NCBI GenBank assembly: GCA_963575745.1
Contig: CAUYUJ010019604.1
Span: forward strand, 606,776 to 670,775
Reading direction: 5' to 3'
Origin: Prorocentrum cordatum
Lineage: Eukaryota > Sar > Dinophyceae > Prorocentrales > Prorocentraceae
DNA length: 64,000 nt
A program made the position numbers and the translations under genes. The notes beneath the pieces were generated by a model that was not told the origin of the DNA, made no database searches, and saw only the letters and a program-made list of their open reading frames with translations. Positions 1 to 10,248 of this stretch are shown one piece after another (the stretch's first letter is position 1; each line of letters opens with the position of its first letter).

Positions 1-89
1 CGTCGTCGTCGTCGCGGCCCACTCTCTCGCAAGGATCCGCGGACGTCGATTGAAACTGACAAATCCCACATGCGGTCACGCGATGCCTA

Positions 90-660
90 AGCAAATTAGC
101 GCGGCGAAGGACCCAACCACATGTTGCTGTCAATGCAGCAGTTGTGAGTTTCGCCTTCGGTGGAGCTCGCCATATGGGGCCACGAAGCGTGCGACGGGCG
201 CGCCGACATGGGCGTGGGGGAGGCATGCGGGCGCAGCCACTGAAGCCTTCGGTGGAGCTCCCTGGGCCTCGGAACGTGCGAAGGGTGTGCCGAAATAGCC
301 GTGAAGGATGCATGCGGGCGCAGGCGTGCGAGGGGTGCGCCGAAATTGGTGCGGGGGAGGCGCGCGGGCGCAGCCGCTAGGGCCTTCGGTGGAGCTCCCT
401 ATGGGGCCACGAAGCGTGTGAACGGTGTGCCGAAATAGGTGCGGGGGAAACATGCGGGCGCAGCCGCTGGGCTTTCGGTGGAGCTCCCTACGGGGCCACG
501 AAGCGTGTGAGGAATGTGCCGGCATCAGCGTGGGGAGAGCATGCGGGCGCAGCCGCTGGGGCCTTTGGTGGAACCCCCGCGAAACGCGTGACGGGTGTGC
601 CGAAATAGGTGCGGGGGAAGCATGCGGGCGCAGCCGCTAGGGCCTTCGGCGGAGCTTCAA
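90..660 (+). repeat. Dispersed GC-rich repeat family A, copy 1
   Basis: An imperfect tandem array whose unit is about 88-91 bp. Recurring landmarks are GCATGCGGGCGCAGCC, GGCCTTCGGTGGAGCTCC and GGGGCCACGAAGCGTGTGAG. The landmark GCGGGCGCAGCC occurs near 225, 313, 364, 452, 543 and 621. The left edge (about 90-165) contains GGCGAAGGACCCA and TTGTGAGT, which reappear as the reverse complement at 41270-41345, so the family has a definable boundary. Related copies lie at 3235-3412, 24046-24545, 36755-37340 (minus) and 39940-41345 (minus). ORFs in it are by-products of high GC and are not credible genes. Confidence 0.8.
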
Positions 661-679
661 ACAATTGAGAAATATATGT

Positions 680-3234
680 TGGGGCGACAGTTGAAAACAT
701 GGTTTCCCCCAGCGCTGCAGCGCGCCTATAGAAAACAAAAGGGAGGCGGGGCAAATTGGATCGCTGGATACGTCCCCGCGACCGCCCTGCCGCCCTGCGT
801 GCAGGGGCAGATTCCTGCGCACCCACTCTTGGCGTCAAGCCACGCCTGCCACGCCCTGCGACCCCGGCGTGGATAGAGACTGCGCTCAGGGGCCAACCCC
901 TGCGCACCGCGCGCCCTGTCTGGGTTGCGAAGCGGCACTGAGTACGCAAATGCGGCACGCCACTGGTAGATGTTATACAGCGGGGGCGGTGTTTAATTCC
1001 AAAACCCAATGGCGGAAACCCAATGTAAAAAATCATTATCTGATCGGAGGACGGGGACATCCCAATGTGGATATGCGACACTGAATGCGAACACGCCACG
1101 CGCCAGCGCGCGCGCGGCGGCGGCATGCCGCTGATAGATTGCATGCGACGGGGCGAAATTTCGCGCGCGCGGCGGCGGCATGCAGCTGATGATGTTTTAC
1201 GCAACGGGGCGACATTTGACTTCCAAAACCCAATGGCAAAAACCCAATGTAAAATTCACTCTCTGATCGGAAGGCGGGAACATCCCCATGTGGATATGCG
1301 ACGCGGCATGCAACGCTGCCAATCGCCAGCGAGCGCGCGCGCGGCGGCGGCATGCCGCTGATAGATTTGAAACAAAGGGGGCGATGTTTAATTCCAAAAC
1401 CCAGCGGCGAAAAACCCAATGTAAAAATCATTCCTGATCGGAAGACGGGAACGTCCCCACGTGGATATGCGACACTGAAAGCAAACATCCAAATCGCCAA
1501 CGCGCGCGCGGAGGCGGCATGGCGCTGATAGATTTTACGCAACGGGGGCGCGCGTTAACTCCAACACCCAGTGGGAGAGAAAAAAAATGAAGTGACAATT
1601 CATTCTCCGATCGGAAGACGGGGGCATCCCCGCGTGGATATACGGCATTGAATGCGCGAGTGCCAATCGCCAGCGCGCGCGCCGCTGATATAGTCTTTAT
1701 GCAATGGGAGCCATGCTGAACTCCAAAACCAAATGGCGGAAACCCAATATAAAAATTCATTCTCTGATTGGAGGACGGGAACATCCCCGTGCGGATATGC
1801 GACGCTGCACGCGCGCACTCCGTCCCATCGCCAACGCGCGCGCGCGCGCGGTGGCGGCGTGCCGCTGATATATTCTCTATGCAACGGGAACGAGGTTGAA
1901 TTCCAAAATCCAATTGCGAAAACCCAATGTAAAAATTCATTTTCTGATCGGAAGACGGGGGCATCCCAATGTGGATATACGGCGATAGCTGCAAAACTGC
2001 CGAGCGCCAGCGCGCGCTGCGGCGGCGCGCCGCTGATAGTTTTTTTTTGTTTTTTTTGTTTTTTTTTTTTTATACGGCGGGGCGGGATTTCGCGCGCGCG
2101 GCGGCGGCATTCCGCTGATAGACTTTTATGCGACGGGGTGAAATTTGTTTTCGAAAACCCAATGGCGAAAACCCAATGAAAAAAATAATTCTCTGATCGG
2201 AAGACGGGGGCATCCCAATTTGGATATACGGCACTGAATGAGTGCGCGCGGCGGCGGCATGCTGCTGATGCATTTGATGCAACGGGAGCAATGAAGCACC
2301 CCACAACCAATGGCGAAACCCAATATAAAAGTTCATTCTCTGATCGGAAGACGGAAACATCCCAATGTGGATATGCGACACTGAATGCAGCAATGCCAAT
2401 CGCCAGCGCGCGCGGCGGCGGCATGCCGCTGATAGTTTTGATGCAGCGGGGGCGCCGTTGACTTCCCAAACAAATGCCGAGCATTGACATGTAAACATTG
2501 TTCTCTGAGCGGAAGGACGGGAAACATTCTATCATGGGATATGCGACGCGGAAATGCAACGCGTGCCAATCGCCAACGCGCGGCGCGCGCGCGCGCGCTC
2601 TTACAGGGGGAACGCGTCCGGGTCGAGCCGGTTTTTTGGGGGCGCTGCGCGCGGCGGCATGCCGCTGATATATCCTTTAAAGAACGGGAACGAGGTTGAA
2701 CTCCAAAACCCAATGGCGAAAACCCAATGTAAAAATTCATTCTCTGATCGGAAGACGGGAACATCCCCATGTGGATATGCGACACGGAATGCACGCGTGC
2801 CAATCGCCAACGCGCGCGCGCGGCGGCATGCCGCTGACATATTCTTTACACAACGGGAACGAGGTGAAATTCCCGAACCCAATGGCTAAAACCCAATGTA
2901 AAGATACATTTCTGATTGGATGGCGGGGGGATCCCCATCTGGATATAGGAAATTGAATGCGCAAATGCCAACCGCCAACGCGCGCGCGGCGGCGGTCTAC
3001 CGCTGATAGATGTTATACCACGGGGGCGAGTCTGAACTCCTAAACCCAATGGCGAAAACCCAATGTAAAAATTCTTTCTCTGATCGGAAGACGGGAACAT
3101 CCCTGTCGGCATTCTCCTTGATACCGAGGTATATACAAGTGGCATCGATGGGCGTCCATGGGATTGTTCCCAAGGGGGACAGATAAACAAATAATTATGC
3201 GGATGCGAATTTCCAGCAGCCGGGATCCGGGTTT
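680..3234 (+). repeat. Composite repeat family B, copy 1 (head, tandem array, tail)
   Basis: A structured repeat of about 2.55 kb. The head (about 690-1000) is a unique segment with CCCAGCGCTG, CGCCTGCCACGCCCTGCGACC and a run ending GGATAGAGACTGCGCTCAGG. The array (about 1000-3100) has about a dozen units of 170-240 bp. Each contains CCAATGGCGAAAACCCAATGT, CTCTGATCGGAAGACGGGA, GGATATGCGACACTGAATGC and a (CG)n run before CGGCATGCCGCTGATA. The tail (3100-3234) holds TGGCATCGATGGGCGTCCAT and GCCGGGATCCGG. The same order of head, array and tail is found at 37360-39940 in the same orientation. Copy 1 is flanked on both sides by family A sequence. No coding potential is credible. Confidence 0.85.
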
Positions 3235-3412
3235 TGGACATTGTGGGGCCACGAAACGTGAGGGGGGTGCCGAAACTGGTGTGGGGCAGGCACGCGGGCG
3301 CCACTGGGGCCTTCGGTGGAGCTCCCTACGGGGCCACAACGCGTGTGAGGGGTGTGCCGCAATTGGCGTGGGGGAAACATGCGGGCACAGCCGCTGGGGC
3401 CTTCCCCAGACA
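3235..3412 (+). repeat. Family A repeat, right flank of family B copy 1
   Basis: Two family A units, with GGGGCCACGAAACGTGAGG, GGCCTTCGGTGGAGCTCC and ATGCGGGCACAGCCGCTGGG, resume immediately after the family B tail. The arrangement suggests that family B lies inside family A sequence. Confidence 0.7.
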
Positions 3413-3600
3413 TCGAAAGTGTTGTTTTTTTCAAGACGCCTCAAACGTAGTGATATTGAGTGTTTGTCTTGATTTTTTGTTTCAGCCGTGTGTGGATGTA
3501 TTGATTATTTGTCAGATATTGATTTTGTTTGCATGTATTGATTTTTGGTTATATGTATTGGTTTTGGTTATATGTCTTGATTGTTGAAAATGTGCACACA
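3413..3600 (+). repeat. T-rich dispersed repeat (family C)
   Basis: A T-rich stretch begins AGTGTTGTTTTTTTCAAGACG and continues with repeated TTGATTTT and TTTGT motifs. A reverse-complement relative occupies about 23870-24045, where AACCAACACTTT abuts another family A copy. It therefore appears to be a recurrent neighbour of family A rather than unique spacer. Confidence 0.55.
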
Positions 3601-3835
3601 CGAACCCAGCCCCCGAGAGGCACTCTAGCATCCTTACCTGGAGGCATGCACGTTGCTTCGAGCCAATATAGACAGATCCCCTGGGCACTCTGGCATCCTT
3701 GCCCCGAACACAGAAAACAGCTAAGCACCCTTGCCCCTGGCACTAGTGCATCCAGAGATATGACACGTCACCTGGGGCATCCACGAGCATGCATCCTTAC
3801 CCATCCGTATGGGTTTCGGCTCAGAGGTGGTTCAG
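3601..3835 (+). other. Spacer upstream of the minisatellite gene
   Basis: About 235 bp with no gene. It contains two copies of GGCACTCTRGCATCCTT (near 3616 and 3684) and ends in a segment, 3805-3824, with weak spliced-leader similarity just before the candidate start codon. No firm promoter was identified. Confidence 0.4.
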
Positions 3836-4759
3836 ATGCAGCCGCTTTTTTACAAGTATGATGACGAAGATCGGCCTCATGAGCCAGTCTGGAACCCGAT
3901 ATTACGTTGCTGGACATATCCATGGATCCATGACACCGACAATGTAGAATGGGTAATCCCGTCCGTGTGGATGCACCTATATACCCAGCGACAGGCCAGA
4001 TCTGGCCGCGCATTCTCGCCGAGTCGTAGACGATCACGTGCACGTCGGAGCAGCGCAGAGCAGGCGGTCACCGACGACACGGGCAGCGCAGAGCAGGCGG
4101 CCATCGACGGCGTCACGGGCAGCGCAGAGCAGGCGGCCATCGACGCGTGCACGGGCAGCGCAGAGCAGGCGGCCATCGACGTCGACGGCATCACGGGCAG
4201 CGAGCAGGCGGCCATCGTCGACACGGGCAGCGCAGAGCAGGCGGCCATCGACGGCACCACGGGCAGCGCAGAGCAGGCGGCCATCGACGTCGGCATCACG
4301 GGCAGCGAGCAGGCGGCAATCGTCGACGGCAACACGGGCAGCGCAGAGCAGGCGGACGGCAACACGGGCGGCGAGCAGGCGGCCATCGACGGCATCACGG
4401 GCAGCGAGCAGGCGGCCATCGACGGCATCACGGGCAGCGAGCAGGCGGCCATCGACGGCAGCACGGGCAGCGAGCAGGCGGCCATCGACGGCATCACGGG
4501 CAGCGGCGAGCAGGCGGCAATCGACGGCATCACGGGCAGCGACGAGCAGGCGGCCATCGTCGGCAACACGGGCAGCCACGAGCAGGCGGCCATCGACGAC
4601 GGCAGCGACGCGCAGGCGCCGCGGGCCAGGAGGCCTCGTTGGAGGCGGGGCGTCCTGGGCACAGCCATCGACGTCGGCGACAGCAGCGACGAGCAGGCGG
4701 CCATCGACGTCGAGAGCAGCGACGAGCAGGCGGCCATCGACGAGGGCAGCGAGCCCTGA
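3836..4759 (+). CDS. Protein with unique N-terminus and long coding minisatellite tail
   Basis: A hypothetical protein of about 307 aa if it starts at the ATG at 3836; the frame is also open from 3809. The first 60-65 residues are unique and rich in aromatic and charged residues, with YDDEDRPHEPVWNP and DNVEWVIPSVWMH. From about residue 75 the protein becomes a repeat of roughly 10-13 residues, core GSEQAAIDGIT, for some 200 residues. It closes with a basic interruption (RARRPRWRRG) and two more repeats, ending at TGA 4757-4759. The DNA unit (GGGCAGCGAGCAGGCGGCC plus spacer, about 30-39 bp) changes mostly in multiples of three, so the frame is kept. Function is unknown; the repeats are alanine-rich and acidic and suggest a disordered or helical tail. 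Splicing cannot be excluded. Confidence 0.55.
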   Translation: MQPLFYKYDDEDRPHEPVWNPILRCWTYPWIHDTDNVEWVIPSVWMHLYTQRQARSGRAFSPSRRRSRARRSSAEQAVTDDTGSAEQAAIDGVTGSAEQAAIDACTGSAEQAAIDVDGITGSEQAAIVDTGSAEQAAIDGTTGSAEQAAIDVGITGSEQAAIVDGNTGSAEQADGNTGGEQAAIDGITGSEQAAIDGITGSEQAAIDGSTGSEQAAIDGITGSGEQAAIDGITGSDEQAAIVGNTGSHEQAAIDDGSDAQAPRARRPRWRRGVLGTAIDVGDSSDEQAAIDVESSDEQAAIDEGSEP

Positions 4760-6469
4760 TCAGAGCGGGCGCCTCACCTCCCTCCAGCCTCTTCGATCAT
4801 CCTCAACCTCACTCGAGCATCCGCCTCCTCCTCCACCTCCTCCTCCTCCTCGAGCCTCCTCCTCCTCCTCCTCCTCCTCCTCCTCCCTCGGCCGCCCAAG
4901 CTGCAGCAGTGCAGGTGATCAGGTCGAGCGCGACCGCCCGAGCCAGGAAACTGCCTCGAGACCTCCAACATCGTCGATCGTGATCGTCGTTGTCGGTCGT
5001 TCGTCGTTCATCGTATTCGTCGTCGTCACTTTCGTCGATCGTCGTCGTTGGTGCGCCGCCTGAGGGCTGTCTGGAGGTCTGGGGTTTCGTCGTCTTCGAA
5101 CGTCGGCTTCGTCGACGTCGACCGTCGACCGTCGTCGTCTTGGATCACTCACCCTCGATCGCCGTCGTCGTCGATCGCACGATCGACGACGACGCCGTGG
5201 CGAGGGGTCCAAGACGACTGCGATCGACGACCGACGACGACGACGACGACGACGACGATCGAAGACGACGACGTTCGTCCTCCGTCGTCGTCTTTGCCCT
5301 CCGCGCTCTCGAGGGGGCTCGCGCGCGCGCGCGCCCCCCGCCCCAGCCCCCGGCGGCGCCGCTTGCCGAGGGGGGGAGCTGGGTGAGGAGAGGTTCGAGT
5401 TCAAGGGGAGCGGAGGAGAGGGGAGGCGATGGGAGGGGAGGAGATGGGAGGAGAGGCTGAGGAAGGGGAGATCGGGCCAATGACAAGCCCCATGGCGCGC
5501 CATGAGGGCACGGCCAAGGTCGACAAGGACACGCTGTCGCAGGTGCCAAGGTATGAATAATGCTGATAATGATGATGCTGATGCTGATGATGATGATGCT
5601 GATGATGATGCTGATGCTGATGCTGATGCTGATGATGATGGTAATGATGATGATGATGATGCTGATGCTGATGCTGATGATGATGATGATGATGATGATG
5701 ACGAGGGTAGGGAAGATGAGGAGTACGGGGTGGTGCGAGGGAAGGGTGGGGAGAGGGAGTAGGAGGAGGATGGAGGTGAGGATGAGGAGGAGTACACAGA
5801 GAAGGATGGAACGAGGGCACCCCTTTATAGCCCAGGTGCTGCTGGGGAAGATCGACCAGTCGTGGCCGAAGATCATAGGCAGCGGATGAGGGTGATGAGG
5901 ATGACTCGGATGAGGATGACTCGGATGACGATGAGGAGGAAGAGGAGGGTGATGAGAAGGGGGATGGGGACGAGGATGAAGATGATGAAGCTGATGAGCT
6001 AGAAGTGCGATGAGGGTGGTGATGATTAGTGGGAGGATAATGGCGATGATGTTGTCGTCCATGATCATGTGAGGCAGGGGTGGAGGGTGAGGAGGATGAG
6101 AGCGGTGAGCGCGAAGAGGACCGATCGGTGTTCGATGCGAGGTCCTCGCTGACACACGTCCTTGAGATTTCCTCTCCTAGAGTGTCTGCTTCTTTCCTGT
6201 TCGTCCTCTCCGATCTCTTTCCTAGCCCGTGCCGCATTCGAGGCACCGTGACCGACTACGCGCACGCAGCCTCCGACTTCGGCAGCCGCCCGAAGAGCAA
6301 GGAATTGGAGGCCCGACGACGATGACGAGGGGAAGGCGACGACCACGTCGACGACTTAGGGAGACGAGAACGTCGACGACGATGACGACGACGCTGCCGC
6401 GATGACGAGGCGACGACGACGAAGACGACGGCGACGACGACTAAGGAGACGCGAACGTCGACGACGACG
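4760..6469 (+). repeat. Low-complexity tract: CTC, CGTCGT, GATGCTGAT and GAGGAT repeats
   Basis: A long region without a convincing gene. CTCCTC repeats fill about 4800-4890, CGTCGT/GACGAC triplets 4970-5300, and a purine-rich GGGAGG block 5385-5470. A (GATGCT/GATGAT)n array covers 5550-5705 and GAGGATGAG tracts follow to about 6110. GAC-rich sequence from about 6320 leads into the acidic ORF at 6470. Many long ORFs exist on both strands but consist of single-residue runs. Confidence 0.6.
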
Positions 6470-6760
6470 ATGGCGACAATGACGCCGATGACGACGAGGA
6501 CGACGACGACGGTGCCGACCGACCACGGTGACGATGAAGGCGAAGACGGCGGCGGCGACAACGACATGGGAAAGGAAGACGACGACGTCGACCAGAACGA
6601 CGACGACCGTCGACGGCGACGACGACGACGGGACCCCTCGCGAAGCGAGGTCTTCAAGTTGGTGGTCGACGCTCTCCTGGAGGTGGGCGGCAACGAGAGG
6701 TACTCGCAGAAGCTGATGATGGACCGCTTGCCCCGCGAGGGAGACGAGGATGAGGATTAG
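6470..6760 (+). CDS. Acidic protein fragment with a helical C-terminal segment
   Basis: An open frame of about 96 codons ends at TAG 6758-6760. The first half is Asp/Glu-rich, followed by an Arg run. The last 40 residues have normal composition with hydrophobic heptad-like spacing (SEVFKLVVDALLEVGGNERY, then SQKLMMDRLPREGDEDED). Codons in this last part strongly prefer G/C at the third position, as in the other exons here. It is probably a terminal exon; the upstream limit is uncertain because of the GAC repeats, and an acceptor such as CGAAGCGAG just before GTCTTC is possible. Function is not recognised. Confidence 0.45.
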   Translation: MATMTPMTTRTTTTVPTDHGDDEGEDGGGDNDMGKEDDDVDQNDDDRRRRRRRRDPSRSEVFKLVVDALLEVGGNERYSQKLMMDRLPREGDEDED

Positions 6761-6940
6761 GAGGAGGGGGGTGATGAGAGGGAAAAGGAGGAGGACGATC
6801 GATGACGAAGAGGCTGAGGATGGGTATGATGAGGACTTGATGGGGTTACGTTTCGAACATGGTGAGGGGAGAGTGATGATGAGGAGGACGAGGATGAGGA
6901 TAATGATTTAGAATGGCTATAAGAGGGTGGCGAGGATGAG

Positions 6941-7310
6941 GATGACACAAGGGGGGATCCAGATGTGGCTGTCGATTCGATCGCACGGAGCGGGAGGGGA
7001 GGATGAGGAGGGTGATGATGAGGAAGAAGAGCTATGAGGGTGATGAGTATGGGGGTGATATACAAGGGATGGTGTGGAGTGGAGGAGTTTGGAGCGAGTG
7101 TCTCACCCAACCTCCCTGAGGCGAGCTGGGGATGACACAAGGGAGGATCCAGATGTGGCTGTCGAGTCGATCGCACGGAGCGGGAGGGGAGGATGAGAAG
7201 GGCGATGATGAGGAAGAAGAGCTAGGAGGGTGATGAGTATGGGGATGATATACAAGGGATGGTGTGGAGTGGAGGAGTCTGGAGCGAGTGTCTCACCTCA
7301 CCTCGCCTCC
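6941..7310 (+). repeat. 190-bp tandem duplication
   Basis: GATGACACAAGG, GGATCCAGATGTGGCTGTCG, GATCGCACGGAGCGGGAGGG and ATACAAGGGATGGTGTGGAG occur in the same order from 6941 and again from 7131, an offset of 190 bp with few differences. It lies in what is probably intronic or intergenic sequence between two exon candidates. Confidence 0.8.
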
Positions 7311-7376
7311 CTGTCGTCGTTGTCGTCGATTCGCCGTCCGTCTCCCCATTGCCGCGGCGCCCCTCGCCGCCCAGAG

Positions 7377-7466
7377 GCGGCTTGGGATGGAGCGTATCGG
7401 CGCGCCTACACCGAGGCATTCAAGGCCGAGTACGGCCGCGCGCCGCTCAAGAAGCGCGTGAACGGG
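7377..7466 (+). CDS. Candidate internal exon, 30 codons
   Basis: The 90-nt segment is bounded by CGCCGCCCAGAG on the left and by a good donor, GTGAGG, at 7467. It encodes 30 residues with ordinary composition (for example AYTEAFKAEYGRAPLKKRVNG) and G/C-ending codons. Both boundaries are phase 0 if the second AG is used. The following sequence (7500-7650) is TTGCAT-rich and intron-like, with another TTTGCAG acceptor at 7655. Function is unknown; the segment is helical and basic. Confidence 0.55.
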
Positions 7467-7782
7467 GTGAGGTGACCCCCCTGGCTCCAGACCTCCGACG
7501 TATTGATGGTTTTGTTTCGAAAATGTCGATTGCATTGCATTGCATTTGCGATGTTGCATGTTTGGATGTTCCGATGCCTCGGGTTTGCATGTGCATTGCA
7601 GTTTGCATTGTTCGATTTGCCGATTAACATTACAGTTTGCATTGTTCGTTTGCAGGGCGACGGCGACGTCGATGATCGTGAGGAGGGCCGATGAGGTCCA
7701 GGACCGAGGGGGGTTTAGGAGGAAGAGTTGAGATAGTGACGTAGCCTACCTGATTAAACACAAATCTCCTTCGGCCCCCCAG

Positions 7783-7857
7783 GTACTTGCAGAGTCGCCA
7801 GCTGAGGATGATGATCTCGCACGCGCTCAAGCTTCGTGGGACGCAGGCGCCGAAGGG
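7783..7857 (+). CDS. Candidate internal exon, 25 codons
   Basis: The sequence between the acceptor TCGGCCCCCCAG (ends 7782) and the donor GTGGGG at 7858 is exactly 75 nt. In phase 0 it encodes an acidic 25-mer (VLAESPAEDDDLARAQASWD and five more), compatible with the phase of the 7377-7466 exon. Another frame is open as well (YLQSRQLRMMISHALKLRG), so the frame is not settled. A possible micro-exon lies at 7656-7677 between them. Confidence 0.4.
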
Positions 7858-8570
7858 GTGGGGAGCGGGGAGGAGGGGGGGGGGAGGGCGGAGGCAAAGA
7901 GAAGGTGTGGTTTAAGATGTCATCCTTCTCACAGGGGAGGGGGGGGGGCAGGAGCTCGGGTGGCAGAGGGTGATCAGATGGGAGGGGGATTTTGCAAGGG
8001 GACCCCCGCTTGTAGAACTAAGGGGGGGAAGAAGGCGGAAGGACGAAACGGGGAGGGGAGGCAGGAGAGGACATGGCATGGGAAAGGGGAAAGGCGTTCG
8101 GTAGAATCCTACACCCCAATACCATGATAGCATGCATGCATACACTCACGCATGCATACACGTATACGTACATACACAGTCAGGCAAACACATGCATGTG
8201 CATACATATACAAACGTTGCGCGTTTGCATGTGAGGCACGATGCAGGGAAACAGTGTATAGTTAGGGTCTGCAGTGTGGTTCGAGTCTGTTGGGTATGCA
8301 TGCACTCATTCATTCATTCATTCAGTAATTCATTCATGTGTGTATGTGTACACATATATATATATATATATATATATCCAATATACACATGCAGGCATAT
8401 ATACAGATATGGGTGTGTAGGGCATGCATGTTGTAAATATGCATAAACGTATATATGCATGCATGTTTGTGGTTATGTACGTATGTGCGTGTCCTTCGTC
8501 GTCGAGCGGCGTGGTGGACCAGCTTCTGCTGGTTTCTGACAAGGGCTAAGGCCCTGCGCGTGGACACCGC
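7858..8570 (+). other. Intron-like spacer with alternating purine-pyrimidine tract
   Basis: 7858-8110 is purine-rich with no credible ORF. 8130-8470 is a run of CATGCATACAC, CACATATATATATA and similar alternating purine-pyrimidine sequence, including a CATT repeat near 8305 and a (TA)n run at 8355-8380. It resembles the tracts at 11230-11460, 16771-17140, 18070-18280 and 29300-29680. Confidence 0.55.
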
Positions 8571-8575
8571 AGGGG

Positions 8576-8577
<2 letters not shown>

Positions 8578-8660
<83 letters not shown>

Positions 8661-8711
8661 CGAGAGAGGGGGAGAAGGAGGGAGAGGGAGACGGGGAGAG
8701 AGAGAGACGGG

Positions 8712-8804
<93 letters not shown>

Positions 8805-8870
8805 GAGATAGCGAGAGAGGGGGAGAAGGAGGGAGAGGGAGACGGGGAGAGAGAGAGAGAGGGAGGAGGA
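8578..8870 (+). repeat. (GA)n microsatellite with internal duplication
   Basis: Nearly 300 bp of GAGAGA. A distinctive block (ATAGCGAGAGAGGGGGAGAA and onward to GACGGGGAGAG) occurs at about 8657 and again at about 8809, so the array contains a duplication of roughly 150 bp. Ser/Leu- or Arg/Glu-repeat ORFs across it are artefacts. Confidence 0.9.
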
Positions 8871-8928
8871 ACTGGAGGATGATGAGGAGCAGGAGTTGGG
8901 TTCGAGAGGGTGGTAAAACAATCTCCAG

Positions 8929-9057
8929 GCGGACGACGATGACGACTCGGACGTGGGCGAGGAGCAGCTGGCCATGATCTTGAAGCAGGCGCGCGGCTGC
9001 GAGGAGATCAAGAGCTCGGAGGCCAGCTTGTTGCAGGGGAGGGGGAGGGCAGAATGA
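8929..9057 (+). CDS. Candidate exon, acidic helical segment
   Basis: It begins after a plausible acceptor (ACAATCTCCAG, ends 8928) and stays open for 42 codons to TGA 9055-9057. The product starts with an Asp run (ADDDDDSDVGEEQ) and continues with a helical segment (LAMILKQARGCEEIKSSEAS). G/C-ending codon use matches the neighbouring exons. The 3' part after TTGCAG may be intron. Function is unknown. Confidence 0.45.
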   Translation, partial: ADDDDDSDVGEEQLAMILKQARGCEEIKSSEASLLQGRGRAE

Positions 9058-9342
9058 AGTCGAGGGGGGCGGGGAGGGCGACGACGGAGGAGGAGGCGAG
9101 GGAAGGAGGGCGGGAAGGGGCGGACGGAGGGAGGAAGAATGGAGGCAGGACGGGAGGACGGAGGAGGAACAGGAGGAGTGAGGACGAATGCAGGGAGGAT
9201 GAGGTTTTGGGGGGGACATGTGCGTGACGCACGCCAACGTATACGTCGCCATGGCTGGACCTGCCCCGAAACTCGGCCAGAACACTCAGAGGAGGAAGAA
9301 AGCTGAGGAGCATGAGGATTGTTTGCCCATGGCCGTTGCCAG

Positions 9343-10248
9343 GATGAGCACGTGCCTTCGGCACCGAGCGCGGCTGCGCCGGCCTGGCTTGTCTCGTCGT
9401 GGGGCGAGAAGAAGAAAGGGAAGAAGCACAAAAAGGATAAGGGTAAGAAAAAGAAAACTGATAAGGTAAGCAAGAAAAAGACGACGGCGGCCGCCCCTGT
9501 AGTAACGCCAGCGTGGCTGGCGTTCGACACAGCACGCCCAGCGCCGAAAATGAAGCGGCCTGCTGCAGCAATAGCCAAAGGCAAGGCGAAAGCTAAACCC
9601 ACGCCTAAGACAGCGAAGCAGAAGGCCACGCCGACGCCAATGAAGAAAAAGAAAACAAAAGGCAGCGAGGACGAGGAAGACGAGGAGGACGAGGAGGATG
9701 AGGAGCAGGACGAGGACGAAGAAGGCGAAGAGGAGGAGGGGGAGGAAGACGAGAACGGAGAAGACGAAGAGGCCGAGGAGGAAGCTATAGAGGAGGCGGC
9801 CGCCGAGCCTGAGGGCGTCCTCGGGCCAGGCGAGGAGGAGGAGGAGAAGGCGCCTGGCGCCATCGACCAGGAGAAGGAGGAGGAGAAGGCGCCTGGCGCC
9901 GATGAGGCCTCGGTCTGGGAGAAGCCCAAGGGCACGTACCACGTTCAGAACGAAGGTGCCTGGAGCGTGAAGCTCGCTCGCAGGCAACGCGAGGGCATCT
10001 CGACGGTCCAGTGCCGTGACGACGACAACTGGGGTTCGCAATCAACATGTTTTCGCCAGATGACGTCTGTTCAGGATAAGGGCTGGACAGACGAACAGCT
10101 GGCAGCCTCAGGCTACGCCAGCAAGAAGGACTTGTCGGAGTACCTCATGCAGGAGGTCATGGCCCGGATCATCGGCGCCCGCATCACTACCAAGCAGGGT
10201 GCCCTTGATGTGCGCGAGGAGGTGAAGGCCGAGATGGAAGGGAAGTGA
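9343..10248 (+). CDS. Lys-rich and Glu-rich nuclear-type protein, C-terminal exon
   Basis: About 300 codons open to TGA 10246-10248, starting after the acceptor GTTGCCAG; the frame is open from 9319. Regions in order: a short Ala/Pro segment; a poly-lysine block (KKKGKKHKKDKGKKKK) that would act as a nuclear or nucleic-acid-binding tail; a KMKRPAAAIAKGKAKAK segment; an acidic run of about 60 Glu/Asp residues; and a PGAIDQEKEEEKAPG repeat. The last 110 residues are folded-looking with the anchors GTYHVQNEGAWSVKLARRQR and GWTDEQLAASGYASKKDLSE. The KRPAAA motif next to Lys/Ala repeats is common in dinoflagellate proteins as I know them. The C-terminal domain was not recognised. The alternating base and acid blocks suggest a chromatin or RNA partner, which is inference only. 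Confidence 0.65.
   Translation, partial: DEHVPSAPSAAAPAWLVSSWGEKKKGKKHKKDKGKKKKTDKVSKKKTTAAAPVVTPAWLAFDTARPAPKMKRPAAAIAKGKAKAKPTPKTAKQKATPTPMKKKKTKGSEDEEDEEDEEDEEQDEDEEGEEEEGEEDENGEDEEAEEEAIEEAAAEPEGVLGPGEEEEEKAPGAIDQEKEEEKAPGADEASVWEKPKGTYHVQNEGAWSVKLARRQREGISTVQCRDDDNWGSQSTCFRQMTSVQDKGWTDEQLAASGYASKKDLSEYLMQEVMARIIGARITTKQGALDVREEVKAEMEGK

Noticed and set aside
3805-3824. Spliced-leader relic before the ATG at 3836
   Set aside because: CCGTA and GGCTCA match, but the middle does not; about 14 of 21 matches is expected several times by chance in both strands of this window.
3877-4737. 286- and 181-codon minus-strand ORFs over the minisatellite
   Set aside because: Openness is a by-product of a repeat unit whose length is a multiple of three; only the plus frame continues into a unique N-terminal sequence.
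8334-9935. 533-codon minus-strand ORF, Ser/Leu-rich
   Set aside because: It runs through the GA microsatellite and the reverse of the Lys/Glu exon; composition follows the repeats and the opposite strand has the credible gene.
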